Source: Pseudomonadota bacterium | GTDB lineage: Bacteria; Pseudomonadota; Gammaproteobacteria; Xanthomonadales; Rhodanobacteraceae | DNA: 11,622 nt | Direction: 5' to 3' | Assembly: GCA_025351555.1 (NCBI GenBank) | Contig: JANXVS010000586.1 | Span: 1-11,622 of the forward strand | Part shown: in pieces, positions 1 through 6,170 of the stretch | Layout of the letters: each line of letters starts with the position of its first letter | Numbering within the stretch: position 1 is the stretch's first letter | The notes under the pieces: model-generated | What the model was told of the DNA's origin: nothing | What the model saw: only the letters and a program-made list of their open reading frames with translations | Database searches by the model: none | Made by a program: the position numbers and the translations under genes

Positions 1-378
1 CCACAGGATGCTGCGGCCGCGGGTCAGCACGACCACACCGTCCGGCAATGCCGCTGCGGCTTCGCGGAACGCGCGCAACAGAGCGATCAGGCGGCGCTTG
101 CGCGAACGCTCGGTGTGCAGACGAGTGTACACATGGGTGGAAATGTCAGACCACACGCCGCGATCCTCCGGCGGCGGGCGCCAACGGCGTGAAGCCAGCC
201 ACGCCTGCAATTGGTACAGCCTTATCAGCGACCACAGCGAATAGCCAAGCAGTGCCGCGAGCACCGTATACAATTCCACATGCAGCGGCAGGCCGATGAC
301 AAACGCTGTCACCAGCAGAACGATGAATCGCCCCAGCGATACTTGCCAGGCATGACTGCGCAGGAATTGCAGATGCAT
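1..378 (-). CDS. phoR: Phosphate regulon sensor histidine kinase PhoR, N-terminal part (cut by window edge)
   Basis: Only the first 126 codons are present; the frame is open to base 1. PhoR is the inner-membrane sensor kinase that phosphorylates PhoB when phosphate is scarce. The visible part begins MHLQFLRSHAWQVSL. It has two hydrophobic segments (about residues 11-31 and 33-52) split by a very short loop, the usual topology of PhoR, which lacks a large periplasmic domain. A basic linker rich in Arg and Trp follows. From about residue 108 the sequence ALPDGVVVLTRGRSILW looks like the start of a PAS domain. The kinase core lies outside the window. The ATG at 378 is chosen because an in-frame TAA sits at 382-384, leaving only one other candidate, a CTG at 381. 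It lies downstream of phoB on the same strand, supporting a phoBR operon despite a 135-bp gap. Confidence 0.88.
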   Translation of the reverse strand, partial: MHLQFLRSHAWQVSLGRFIVLLVTAFVIGLPLHVELYTVLAALLGYSLWSLIRLYQLQAWLASRRWRPPPEDRGVWSDISTHVYTRLHTERSRKRRLIALLRAFREAAAALPDGVVVLTRGRSILW

Positions 379-488
379 CAGTTACTGTTCCGTAACGGTA
401 TCCAAGAGCCGGATGCGAGCGTACATTCGGCGGGCACAATCGCACATAGTCCGATTCACACTTGCAAAATGCAACATTTGCGGCATCT

Positions 489-504
489 CCGGCAGGAGTG
501 CCGG
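489..504 (-). other. Small hairpin in the phoB-phoR gap
   Basis: CCGGCA pairs with TGCCGG across a four-base loop, starting 9 bases after the phoB stop codon on the minus strand. No T-tract follows, so it does not look like an intrinsic terminator. It could be an mRNA-stabilising stem or a weak attenuator that lowers phoR expression relative to phoB. This is inference from the base pairing alone. Confidence 0.3.
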
Positions 505-513
505 TGCCGCGGT

Positions 514-1209
514 TCATGCATTCGGCGTGGTCGAAAAGCGGTAGCCGGCACCGCGCACTGTCTGCACCATGGCATCGCAACGCGATGGTTCCAAGGTCTT
601 GCGCAGGCGGCGGATGTGCACATCGACCGTGCGTTCTTCGACGTACACGCTACCGCCCCAGACGTGGTCGAGCAACTGGCTGCGTGAATACACGCGCTCG
701 GCGTGGGTCATGAAAAAATGCAGCAGACGATATTCGGTCGGGCCGATTGGAACCGTATCGGTGCCGGCATAGACGCGATGCGCCGCGCTGTCGATCTTGA
801 GGCCGCCGATTTCGATCACGCCCTCGGTGTCGGCGCCCTGCGTGCGCCGGATCACGGCGTTGATGCGTGCAATCAGTTCGCGTGGCGAGAAGGGCTTCAC
901 CACATAGTCGTCGACCCCGGCTTCCAGGCCGCCGACGCGATCGGTTTCCTCGCCGCGCGCGGTGAGCATGATGATCGGCACATCGCGCGTGAGTTCCTCC
1001 CGGCGCAGACGCCGGGCCAGATCCAGTCCGCTCATCCCCGGCAACATCCAGTCGAGCAGGATCAGATCCGGCACACGCTCGGCGATCGCGCTCTGTGCAG
1101 CGCGCGCATCGGCGGCATGCGCCGGCTCCATGCCGGCCTTGCGCAGCGCGAAGGCGACCATGTCGCGGATTGCGGGTTCATCTTCGACGATCAGGACATA
1201 TTTTTGCAC
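514..1209 (-). CDS. phoB: Phosphate regulon response regulator PhoB
   Basis: A 231-residue OmpR/PhoB-class transcription factor, close to the usual 229. When phosphorylated by PhoR it activates phosphate-uptake and scavenging genes. The receiver domain (about 1-120) shows the acidic pocket E9-D10, phospho-acceptor D53 in [13 protein letters not shown], switch T83 in [10 protein letters not shown] and K105 in [10 protein letters not shown]. The C-terminal winged helix (about 130-228) contains [20 protein letters not shown], then [26 protein letters not shown] and VRGAGYRF, as in PhoB. The start is a GTG (1207-1209) beginning [15 protein letters not shown], which fits PhoB alignments; GGA lies about 11 bases upstream. 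The phoR start follows 135 bp downstream on the same strand, so the pair is probably co-transcribed. The name rests on both sequence and synteny. Confidence 0.95.
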   Translation of the reverse strand: MQKYVLIVEDEPAIRDMVAFALRKAGMEPAHAADARAAQSAIAERVPDLILLDWMLPGMSGLDLARRLRREELTRDVPIIMLTARGEETDRVGGLEAGVDDYVVKPFSPRELIARINAVIRRTQGADTEGVIEIGGLKIDSAAHRVYAGTDTVPIGPTEYRLLHFFMTHAERVYSRSQLLDHVWGGSVYVEERTVDVHIRRLRKTLEPSRCDAMVQTVRGAGYRFSTTPNA

Positions 1210-1255
1210 GACTTGAATCCGCGATACGCCGCAGCGGCGCGCTCGTATGACGAGC

Positions 1256-2989
1256 CTATTGCAACGGAGAATTATTACGCGGCGATGACAGGTGTGCGCA
1301 AGCTTTTGATCCGCACTGGGAAAAAGCAGGTACTAACTGGCCCTGATCAGAGGGTTTGATCTTGCGCCGGCGCAGCTCCAGCACGGTCGGCGTCATCTCG
1401 GCGATGCGCGCCTCGATGCGGGTGCGCTGGTAGTAATCCAGATCGTTGCGCTTGGTCAATTGCTTGAGCTGATTCAGCGCATCCTCGGCGCGGCCGTTCA
1501 GATACGCAGCCGCGGCATGCGCTTCGCCCGCGCGCACCGGGTCGCCCGCCAGTTCGCTGGCGCGCGCAAAGGCGATTTGCAAAACCGGGTCTTCGTCATC
1601 ATGCGCCAATTGCGGACGCAGCAATTCCTGCGCGCGCCTGGCGCTGGCCTTGTCGTCGATTTGCACCAGTGCCTCGGCATGCGCGAGTACGAGGGCGCGG
1701 TTGTCGGGGAAGTCGTTTTCCAGATGGATGAAGCGCTGCAGTGCCGCGTCGCGTGCGCCCGCCATCAACTCGGCGCGACCGAGGGCAAGCTGATACACCA
1801 GATTTTCCGCCAGATTGTCCGGCTGCGTGGTGGCAAGTTTCTGCGCTACCTCGCGCGACTTGCCGGCGTCTCCCGCGCGCACCAGCGCGAGCGCGTGGCC
1901 GTAGCGATTGGCGGCGGTATCGAAACCCTTGTCGTCGCGCAAATTATCGGCGTAGTAGGCCAGAGTCTGGGTCGGGCGATCCGACGCCAGCACGCGCGCT
2001 CGCTCGCGCATCAATTCGTAAAAACCTTCCGAGCGGGCGCGCTGGCGTTCGCGGATTTGCGCCGGGCGTGCCGGTTCTGTCTGCGTTGCACTGGATGCCG
2101 GGTTCAGCGACGGCAGCAGCAATAGCGACGACACCGAGGGTGTCTTGATGGCGTCGCTGTCGGTCTGGCGCTGTTTTTCTTCCTTCTTCACCGTTTCCGC
2201 GCGCGCCTTGGCCTCGCTGATGCGTGCGGTGGTAACCGGGTGATCCATCAGCAGTGCCGGCACATCGGTTTCGTCAAAGCCCGGGCGCAGCGCGCGTTGC
2301 ATGCGGCCGAAAAATTCGGCCATCGCATCCGGATCGAAATTGGCCTTGGCCAGGGTCTGGATGCCGACGCGGTCGGCTTCGGATTCGTCGGCACGAGTGA
2401 AATTGATCTGCATCTGCGCCGCCAGACCTTCCGCCGCGGCGATGGCGCCGATGTCGGCATTGCTGGTGCTGTACGGACTCTGGTGCGAGGCCGCGACCAG
2501 CGCGCCGACCATCGCCAGCACCATCAGCGGTGCGTATTTCTGCTCGGCTTCCACCGCGCGCACCAGATGCTGCTGGGTAACATGCGAAATCTCATGCGCG
2601 AGCACGGCGGCCAGTTCGTTTTCGTTGCTGGTGGTGGTGATAAGTCCTGCATTCACGCCGACAAAACCGCCGGGCAGGGCAAACGCGTTGATCGAAGAAT
2701 CGCGCACCACGAAAAACGTGAACGGCTGGTCGGGACGCGGGCTGTACGACACCAGCCGATAGCCCAGCGTGTTGATGTAGTCGTTGAGCTGGGCGTCGTC
2801 AAGCACCTTGCCCTGATTGCGCAGTTCGTGCAGCACATAGAAACCGTACTGGCGCTGTTCCTCGGGCGACGCGATCGCACCGGCGGAACTACCCATGCTC
2901 GGCAACTGGGTGTCCACCGCACGTGCGGGACCACCCGCCAGCAAGGTGCAGACCAGGGAAAACGCAAACAGGGCGAAATTGCGCGACAT
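1256..2989 (-). CDS. bepA: Periplasmic M48 zinc metallopeptidase with TPR tail, BepA/YfgC-like
   Basis: A 577-residue exported protein. An N-terminal signal peptide (about 1-24, ending GGPARA) leads into an M48 peptidase domain (about 40-270). The zinc motif is HEISH (H132, E133, H136), with the third ligand probably E204 in ESEADRVG. H250 in [15 protein letters not shown] matches the histidine that in E. coli BepA caps the active site and regulates activity. From about 330 to 530 the sequence is alanine-rich and helical, consistent with TPR repeats. In E. coli the family assists LptD assembly or degrades stalled outer-membrane proteins. The protein is about 90 residues longer than E. coli BepA (487). 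Its last 30 or so residues, after ELRRRKIK, are low in family-like sequence and overlap the probable phoB promoter. The upstream Shine-Dalgarno signal is weak. Orthology to BepA is inferred from architecture. Confidence 0.9.
   Translation of the reverse strand: MSRNFALFAFSLVCTLLAGGPARAVDTQLPSMGSSAGAIASPEEQRQYGFYVLHELRNQGKVLDDAQLNDYINTLGYRLVSYSPRPDQPFTFFVVRDSSINAFALPGGFVGVNAGLITTTSNENELAAVLAHEISHVTQQHLVRAVEAEQKYAPLMVLAMVGALVAASHQSPYSTSNADIGAIAAAEGLAAQMQINFTRADESEADRVGIQTLAKANFDPDAMAEFFGRMQRALRPGFDETDVPALLMDHPVTTARISEAKARAETVKKEEKQRQTDSDAIKTPSVSSLLLLPSLNPASSATQTEPARPAQIRERQRARSEGFYELMRERARVLASDRPTQTLAYYADNLRDDKGFDTAANRYGHALALVRAGDAGKSREVAQKLATTQPDNLAENLVYQLALGRAELMAGARDAALQRFIHLENDFPDNRALVLAHAEALVQIDDKASARRAQELLRPQLAHDDEDPVLQIAFARASELAGDPVRAGEAHAAAAYLNGRAEDALNQLKQLTKRNDLDYYQRTRIEARIAEMTPTVLELRRRKIKPSDQGQLVPAFSQCGSKACAHLSSPRNNSPLQ
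1271..1291 (-). promoter_or_regulatory. Possible phoB promoter with a Pho-box half-site
   Basis: On the minus strand CTGTCAT (1285-1291), identical to the repeat unit of the PhoB binding site, is followed 7 bases later by TAATAAT (1271-1277), a good -10 candidate, about 60 bases before the phoB start. A second half-site at the expected 11-bp period is poor (CTTGCGC upstream, GCGTAAT downstream). The site lies inside the last codons of the upstream M48 peptidase gene. Autoregulation of phoBR is known in other bacteria; its operation here is inference. Confidence 0.33.
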
Positions 2990-3188
2990 CGACCAGCCGG
3001 AAGAACGATACCGAGGAATGAGACACCTTAACGCAGCCTTGGGTTCCGGGTCATCCTAGCGCGATTGGCGCTCAGCGGGCGTTAACCTGCCTATTTGCGG
3101 CCGCCGCGTTACACTTGTGTGACGGCGGTATCGAACCCATATCGGCGACGTTCGGATAGCCGATCGGCAGGCAAGAGAGTTGAGTCAA

Positions 3189-3449
3189 ATGGCAAAAGTT
3201 GAAATTTATACCAGCAGCCTCTGCGCGTATTGCGTGGCCGCGAAGAATCTGCTCAAGCAAAAAGGGCTGGACTACGCCGAGATCCGCATCGATACCGATC
3301 CGGCAAGGCGCGACGAAATGGTCACGCGCACGCATCGACGCACGGTGCCGCAGATCTTCATCGCCGGCCAGCACGTGGGTGGTTACGACGAGTTGGTCGC
3401 CGCCGATCGCAGCGGCAAGCTCGCGGCCATCCTGGCGTCTGCACCATGA
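3189..3449 (+). CDS. grxC: Glutaredoxin 3 (class I, CAYC active site)
   Basis: An 86-residue thioredoxin-fold protein that reduces disulfides and mixed disulfides with glutathione in the cytoplasm. The active site is C12-A-Y-C15 in YTSSLCAYC; E. coli Grx3 has CPYC, so proline is replaced by alanine. Downstream are the cis-proline motif TVPQIFI and the glutathione-binding GGYDEL segment. Length is normal (E. coli Grx3, 83). An in-frame TTG at 3180 would add MSQ, but AAGAGAG at 3173-3179 is well spaced from the ATG at 3189 and abuts the TTG, so the ATG is preferred. Its stop codon overlaps the start of the next gene (ATGA), so both are probably translated from one mRNA. The gene is divergent from the M48 peptidase, with a 199-bp gap that holds their promoters. 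Confidence 0.92.
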   Translation: MAKVEIYTSSLCAYCVAAKNLLKQKGLDYAEIRIDTDPARRDEMVTRTHRRTVPQIFIAGQHVGGYDELVAADRSGKLAAILASAP

Positions 3450-3808
3450 GCGGCGATCGCATCAACGAGTTCGGCGAATTTCGCCGGCGCATGAACGAAC
3501 GCATTCTGAGCCAGGACAATCAAGTGGTGCGACGTTTTTTCGCGCTCGACACACAAACCTACAAGGACGGTGCGTTGCCGGGCAAGACCAAGGAAATGCT
3601 TGGCTTGGTCGCCTCACTGGTGCTGCGCTGCGATGATTGCATCAGTTACCACATTGCCGAATGCCGCAACGCGGGCGTGACCCGCGATGAGTTCTTCGAG
3701 ATCTTCAGCGTGGGATTGGTGGTGGGCGGTTCGATCGTGATACCGCATCTGCGCCGCGGGGTGGATTTTCTGGATCAGCTCGAAGCCGGCGAATCCAGTT
3801 CCGCTTAG
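3446..3808 (+). CDS. Carboxymuconolactone decarboxylase family protein, AhpD-like
   Basis: A 120-residue all-helical protein of the CMD/AhpD superfamily. The segment KTKEMLGLVASLVLRCDDCISYHI carries the redox motif C62-x2-C65-x3-H69, with a further acidic residue E72 and a third cysteine C73. This CxxC-xxx-H arrangement is that of AhpD-type alkylhydroperoxidases, not of true carboxymuconolactone decarboxylases, which lack the cysteine pair. A thiol-dependent peroxidase or disulfide-reductase role is therefore likely, but the substrate is unknown. The ATG at 3446 overlaps the glutaredoxin stop as ATGA, which indicates translational coupling; an open frame continuing upstream to 3230 is the out-of-frame overlap with grxC and was not used. 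It ends 12 bp before the stop of the convergent secreted-protein gene. Confidence 0.88.
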   Translation: MSGDRINEFGEFRRRMNERILSQDNQVVRRFFALDTQTYKDGALPGKTKEMLGLVASLVLRCDDCISYHIAECRNAGVTRDEFFEIFSVGLVVGGSIVIPHLRRGVDFLDQLEAGESSSA

Positions 3809-3820
3809 GGCCAGCTCTAC

Positions 3821-4942
3821 TTAAGGTGTTACGCGCAGCAGATGGATTGCAGTCGTGTTGCCGGAAGTGCCATCCATGCGCGCAATCGCCACTGAATCGA
3901 AGCGGCTCGCGTCTCCAGTTGCCTGAGGCAGCGAACAGGACGACGGCGGCAGTTCCGGTCGCGCCGCATCGCGTGCGCAGACGAGAGCGACGCCCGTCGC
4001 GCTATCCTCGAGTTGGAAGTGTTCGGCATCGATCGCGCGAAAGTGATCCAGGTGAATCCGTTGCGGGGTCACGTTGCTGTCGTCGACCAGCACCCAATCG
4101 CCTTGCCAGGCGCTGCCATCGGCGGCTTCGGTCAGTGGCAGACGCGCCAGATCCAGCAATTGCAGCTGCAAGCTGGCGTCGTCGCCGTGCACGCGGCTGA
4201 GCCACGCCGAGGCGTGCGCGCTGGACTGGAATTGCAGATCGAGCGTCAGCGTGGATTCGCCATGCGGCGTCGAATTCGCCGCAGAGAATGGATCGCCGCC
4301 GCCCTGCAAACGCAATAGCGGCACGTGTGCAGTGCGGCCGGAATACGGCGCTGCACCAAAGTGCCATACCGGTTGTCCTGCAGCGTCATAACTCATCAGC
4401 GCGACGCTGAGTTGCTGGTTTTGCAATTCCATGCTCAGCACGGTGCGGTTGGCACCGGATTCGTTGTTGTTGGCCGCCCACCAGAAACCGGTTTCCGGTT
4501 CGATGCGCGTAGCGCCTGCGCCGCTGCGGTCGACCAAGGCAAACGCACGCAACTTCGGCGGCGCTTGTGCACCATCGGCCGCATAAAAACTCACGTGGTA
4601 CACGCCGGCCGGCAGCGCAGCCCGATCCAGCGCCAGCGCAGGATTGACTTCGATCGAGAACGGCATTGCCCGGCGTGTGCACAGACCGAGCACGGAGCGC
4701 GCGTCGATGCGCAAGTCGGTGTCATCCAGGGCCACTTTTTCAAGCGTCGGTGGACATTGCGTCGCCCATTCGCCACTGATCGCCAGCGTCCATGCGGCGC
4801 GCACATCACGCACGCCTTCCTGCACGCCGATTGCGTAGTTCGCGGCTGCATCAGCGGATTGCGCGAACACGTACGCCACCGGCGCTAACAGCGCCAGTGC
4901 GCCGAGGGCGCGCATCGTTTTGCGGAAGGTCACGGCATACAT
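3821..4942 (-). CDS. Secreted protein of unknown function with one GxWW-type module
   Basis: I do not recognise a named family for the whole 373-residue protein. The N-terminus (MYAVTFRKTMRALGALALL to about VFAQSADA, residues 28-32) is a signal peptide. The mature part has four cysteines (C63, C88, C322, C336), enough for two disulfides. Residues 151-196 (TGFWWAANNNESGANRTVLS, then MSYDAAGQPVWHFGAA) form a module of the kind G-x-W-W ... E-S-G ... Y-D-x-x-G-x-P-x-W. A similar module occurs twice in the metallopeptidase at 6171-8630. The rest looks beta-rich. An internal ATG at codon 10 is a possible alternative start; neither start has a well-placed Shine-Dalgarno, AAGGA being 17 bases before the first. 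The gene is monocistronic, convergent with the glutaredoxin operon and divergent from isocitrate dehydrogenase. Confidence 0.75.
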   Translation of the reverse strand: MYAVTFRKTMRALGALALLAPVAYVFAQSADAAANYAIGVQEGVRDVRAAWTLAISGEWATQCPPTLEKVALDDTDLRIDARSVLGLCTRRAMPFSIEVNPALALDRAALPAGVYHVSFYAADGAQAPPKLRAFALVDRSGAGATRIEPETGFWWAANNNESGANRTVLSMELQNQQLSVALMSYDAAGQPVWHFGAAPYSGRTAHVPLLRLQGGGDPFSAANSTPHGESTLTLDLQFQSSAHASAWLSRVHGDDASLQLQLLDLARLPLTEAADGSAWQGDWVLVDDSNVTPQRIHLDHFRAIDAEHFQLEDSATGVALVCARDAARPELPPSSCSLPQATGDASRFDSVAIARMDGTSGNTTAIHLLRVTP

Positions 4943-4961
4943 CGTCAGGTCGCGCGATTCC

Positions 4962-4990
4962 TTGTTAGCGCGGGAAGTATACAGGATAAT
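4962..4990 (+). promoter_or_regulatory. Probable sigma-70 promoter for the isocitrate dehydrogenase gene
   Basis: TTGTTA (4962-4967) and GATAAT (4985-4990) match the -35 hexamer in four of six and the -10 hexamer in five of six positions, with a 17-bp spacer. Transcription would start near 4997, giving a leader of about 110 bases before the GTG start and including the hairpins at 5015-5079. The patch is AT-rich compared with its surroundings. On the other strand TATACT (4977-4982) could serve as -10 for the divergent secreted-protein gene, but no good -35 is visible. Confidence 0.5.
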
Positions 4991-5014
4991 AACAACCCAA
5001 CTTCGTCGTAGCCG

Positions 5015-5079
5015 AGTCCGGGCATGTACCGGGGACTTAAGCGCGCTCTGATTAAGTCCCGGACGGACTTGATCAGAGC
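5015..5079 (+). promoter_or_regulatory. Leader with alternative hairpins upstream of isocitrate dehydrogenase
   Basis: Four mutually complementary blocks lie in order: AGTCCGG (5015-5021), CCGGGGACTTAA (5029-5040), TTAAGTCCCGG (5052-5062) and GGACTT (5065-5070). Block 1 can pair with 2, block 2 with 3, or block 3 with 4. The strongest is the last: GCTCTGATTAAGTCC (5045-5059) with GGACTTGATCAGAGC (5065-5079), 15 base pairs including one U-G, around a five-base loop CGGAC. No U-tract follows, so it is not a plain terminator; the GGAG ribosome site lies at 5097-5100. It may be a regulatory leader, or a palindromic mobile repeat inserted there. No known riboswitch class was recognised. Confidence 0.5.
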
Positions 5080-5105
5080 TTCGTTAAATTATCATTGGAG
5101 ACTCT

Positions 5106-6140
5106 GTGTCCACCAGCAAGACGATAGCCGTGATCCGCGGCGACGGCATCGGTCCGGAAATCATGCGCGCCACCTTGTGCGTACTCGACGCGTTGAACGC
5201 GGGATTGAACTACGAATTTGTCGAAGCCGGCGTCGCCGCTCAGCAACAGTTCGGCGAACTGCTACCCGCGGCAACGCTGGAGAGCATTGCCAAACATCGC
5301 GTGGCACTCAAGAGCCCGCTGACGACACCAATCGGCGATGGATTTTCCTCGCTCAATGTCGAACTGCGCCGACGATTCGATCTGTACGCCAACGTGCGCC
5401 CCGCGATCACGATGCCCGGCACCAACGCGCGCTACGACGGTATCGACATCATTACGGTGCGCGAAAATACCGAAGGCGCCTACGGCGCCGAAGGCCAGAC
5501 CCTGACTGCGGACGGCGAAGCCGCACAGTCGCTGATCAAGGTCACCCGGCGCGGTTCCGAGCGCATCGTGCGTTACGCGTTCGATCTGGCACGCCGCGTC
5601 GGACGAAAAAAATTGACCATTGTGCACAAAGCAAACATCATGAAGACCACGTCGGGGCTGTTCCTGAATGTGGCGCGCGAAGTCGCCGCGCAATATCCGG
5701 ACATCGCCCGCAACGAGATGATCGTCGACAACTGCTGCATGCAACTGGTTATGCGGCCCGAGCAGTTCGACGTGATCGTTACCACCAACCTGTTCGGCGA
5801 CATCATCTCGGATCTGTGCGCAGGCCTCGTCGGCGGATTGGGAATGGCGCCCGGCGCGAACATCGGCACCGAAGCGGCGATCTTCGAAGCCGTGCACGGC
5901 TCCGCGCCCGACATCGCCGGCAAAGGCATCGCCAATCCCTGCGCCCTGCTGCTCGCTGCCTGCCAGATGCTCGGACATCTGGGCATGGAAGGCCAAGCGC
6001 AACGCCTGCGCGCTGCGATCCTCAGCACGCTCGCGGCGAAAGATCGGGTTACGCCCGATCTCGGCGGCACCGGCACCACCGACGGTTTTGCCGATGCCTT
6101 GATCGAGCGTGTGCGCGAGACGAATCCGCTGGCGGCGTGA
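5106..6140 (+). CDS. Isocitrate dehydrogenase, NAD-dependent type (isocitrate/isopropylmalate dehydrogenase family)
   Basis: A 344-residue beta-decarboxylating dehydrogenase, which in the TCA cycle would oxidise isocitrate to 2-oxoglutarate and CO2. Seen in order: GDGIGPEI (12-19); substrate segment SSLN (81-84), R88-R90 and NVRP (96-99), with S81 and N84 as in isocitrate-specific members; VRENTEGAYGAEGQ (118-131), including the Y126 position; HKANIMKTTSGLF with K175; metal-binding aspartates in NLFGDIISDL (D232, D236); and the nucleotide segment HGSAPDIAGKG, whose D269 favours NAD over NADP. The short length and these residues match the NAD enzymes related to mitochondrial IDH3 and unlike E. 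coli Icd (416 residues). 3-Isopropylmalate or homoisocitrate dehydrogenase is less likely, and no leu or lysine genes are nearby. The start is GTG at 5106, with GGAG five bases before it. Confidence 0.88.
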   Translation: MSTSKTIAVIRGDGIGPEIMRATLCVLDALNAGLNYEFVEAGVAAQQQFGELLPAATLESIAKHRVALKSPLTTPIGDGFSSLNVELRRRFDLYANVRPAITMPGTNARYDGIDIITVRENTEGAYGAEGQTLTADGEAAQSLIKVTRRGSERIVRYAFDLARRVGRKKLTIVHKANIMKTTSGLFLNVAREVAAQYPDIARNEMIVDNCCMQLVMRPEQFDVIVTTNLFGDIISDLCAGLVGGLGMAPGANIGTEAAIFEAVHGSAPDIAGKGIANPCALLLAACQMLGHLGMEGQAQRLRAAILSTLAAKDRVTPDLGGTGTTDGFADALIERVRETNPLAA

Positions 6141-6144
6141 GTGG

Positions 6145-6168
6145 GCGTCGCAGCAAACCAGGCGACGC
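6145..6168. terminator. Hairpin between convergent genes, possible bidirectional terminator
   Basis: GCGTCGC (6145-6151) pairs with GCGACGC (6162-6168) around a ten-base loop, within the 30-bp gap between the isocitrate dehydrogenase stop and the metallopeptidase stop. No T-tract follows on either strand, so efficient intrinsic termination is doubtful. Position between convergent stops is the main support. Confidence 0.4.
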
Positions 6169-6170
6169 GA

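Noticed and set aside
1336..1352. CTGATCAGAG near the M48 gene end resembling the GATCAGAGC arm of the 5045-5079 hairpin
   Set aside because: Only about ten bases are shared and no flanking arm is present, so chance is sufficient.
2240..3031. Long open frame (263 codons) antisense to the M48 peptidase
   Set aside because: It is fully inside the peptidase gene and its product is rich in His, Arg and Gln without recognisable motifs.
5262..6002. Long open frame (246 codons) antisense to isocitrate dehydrogenase
   Set aside because: The plus-strand gene has all family motifs; the antisense product shows no domain or signal and is expected from GC-rich codon bias.
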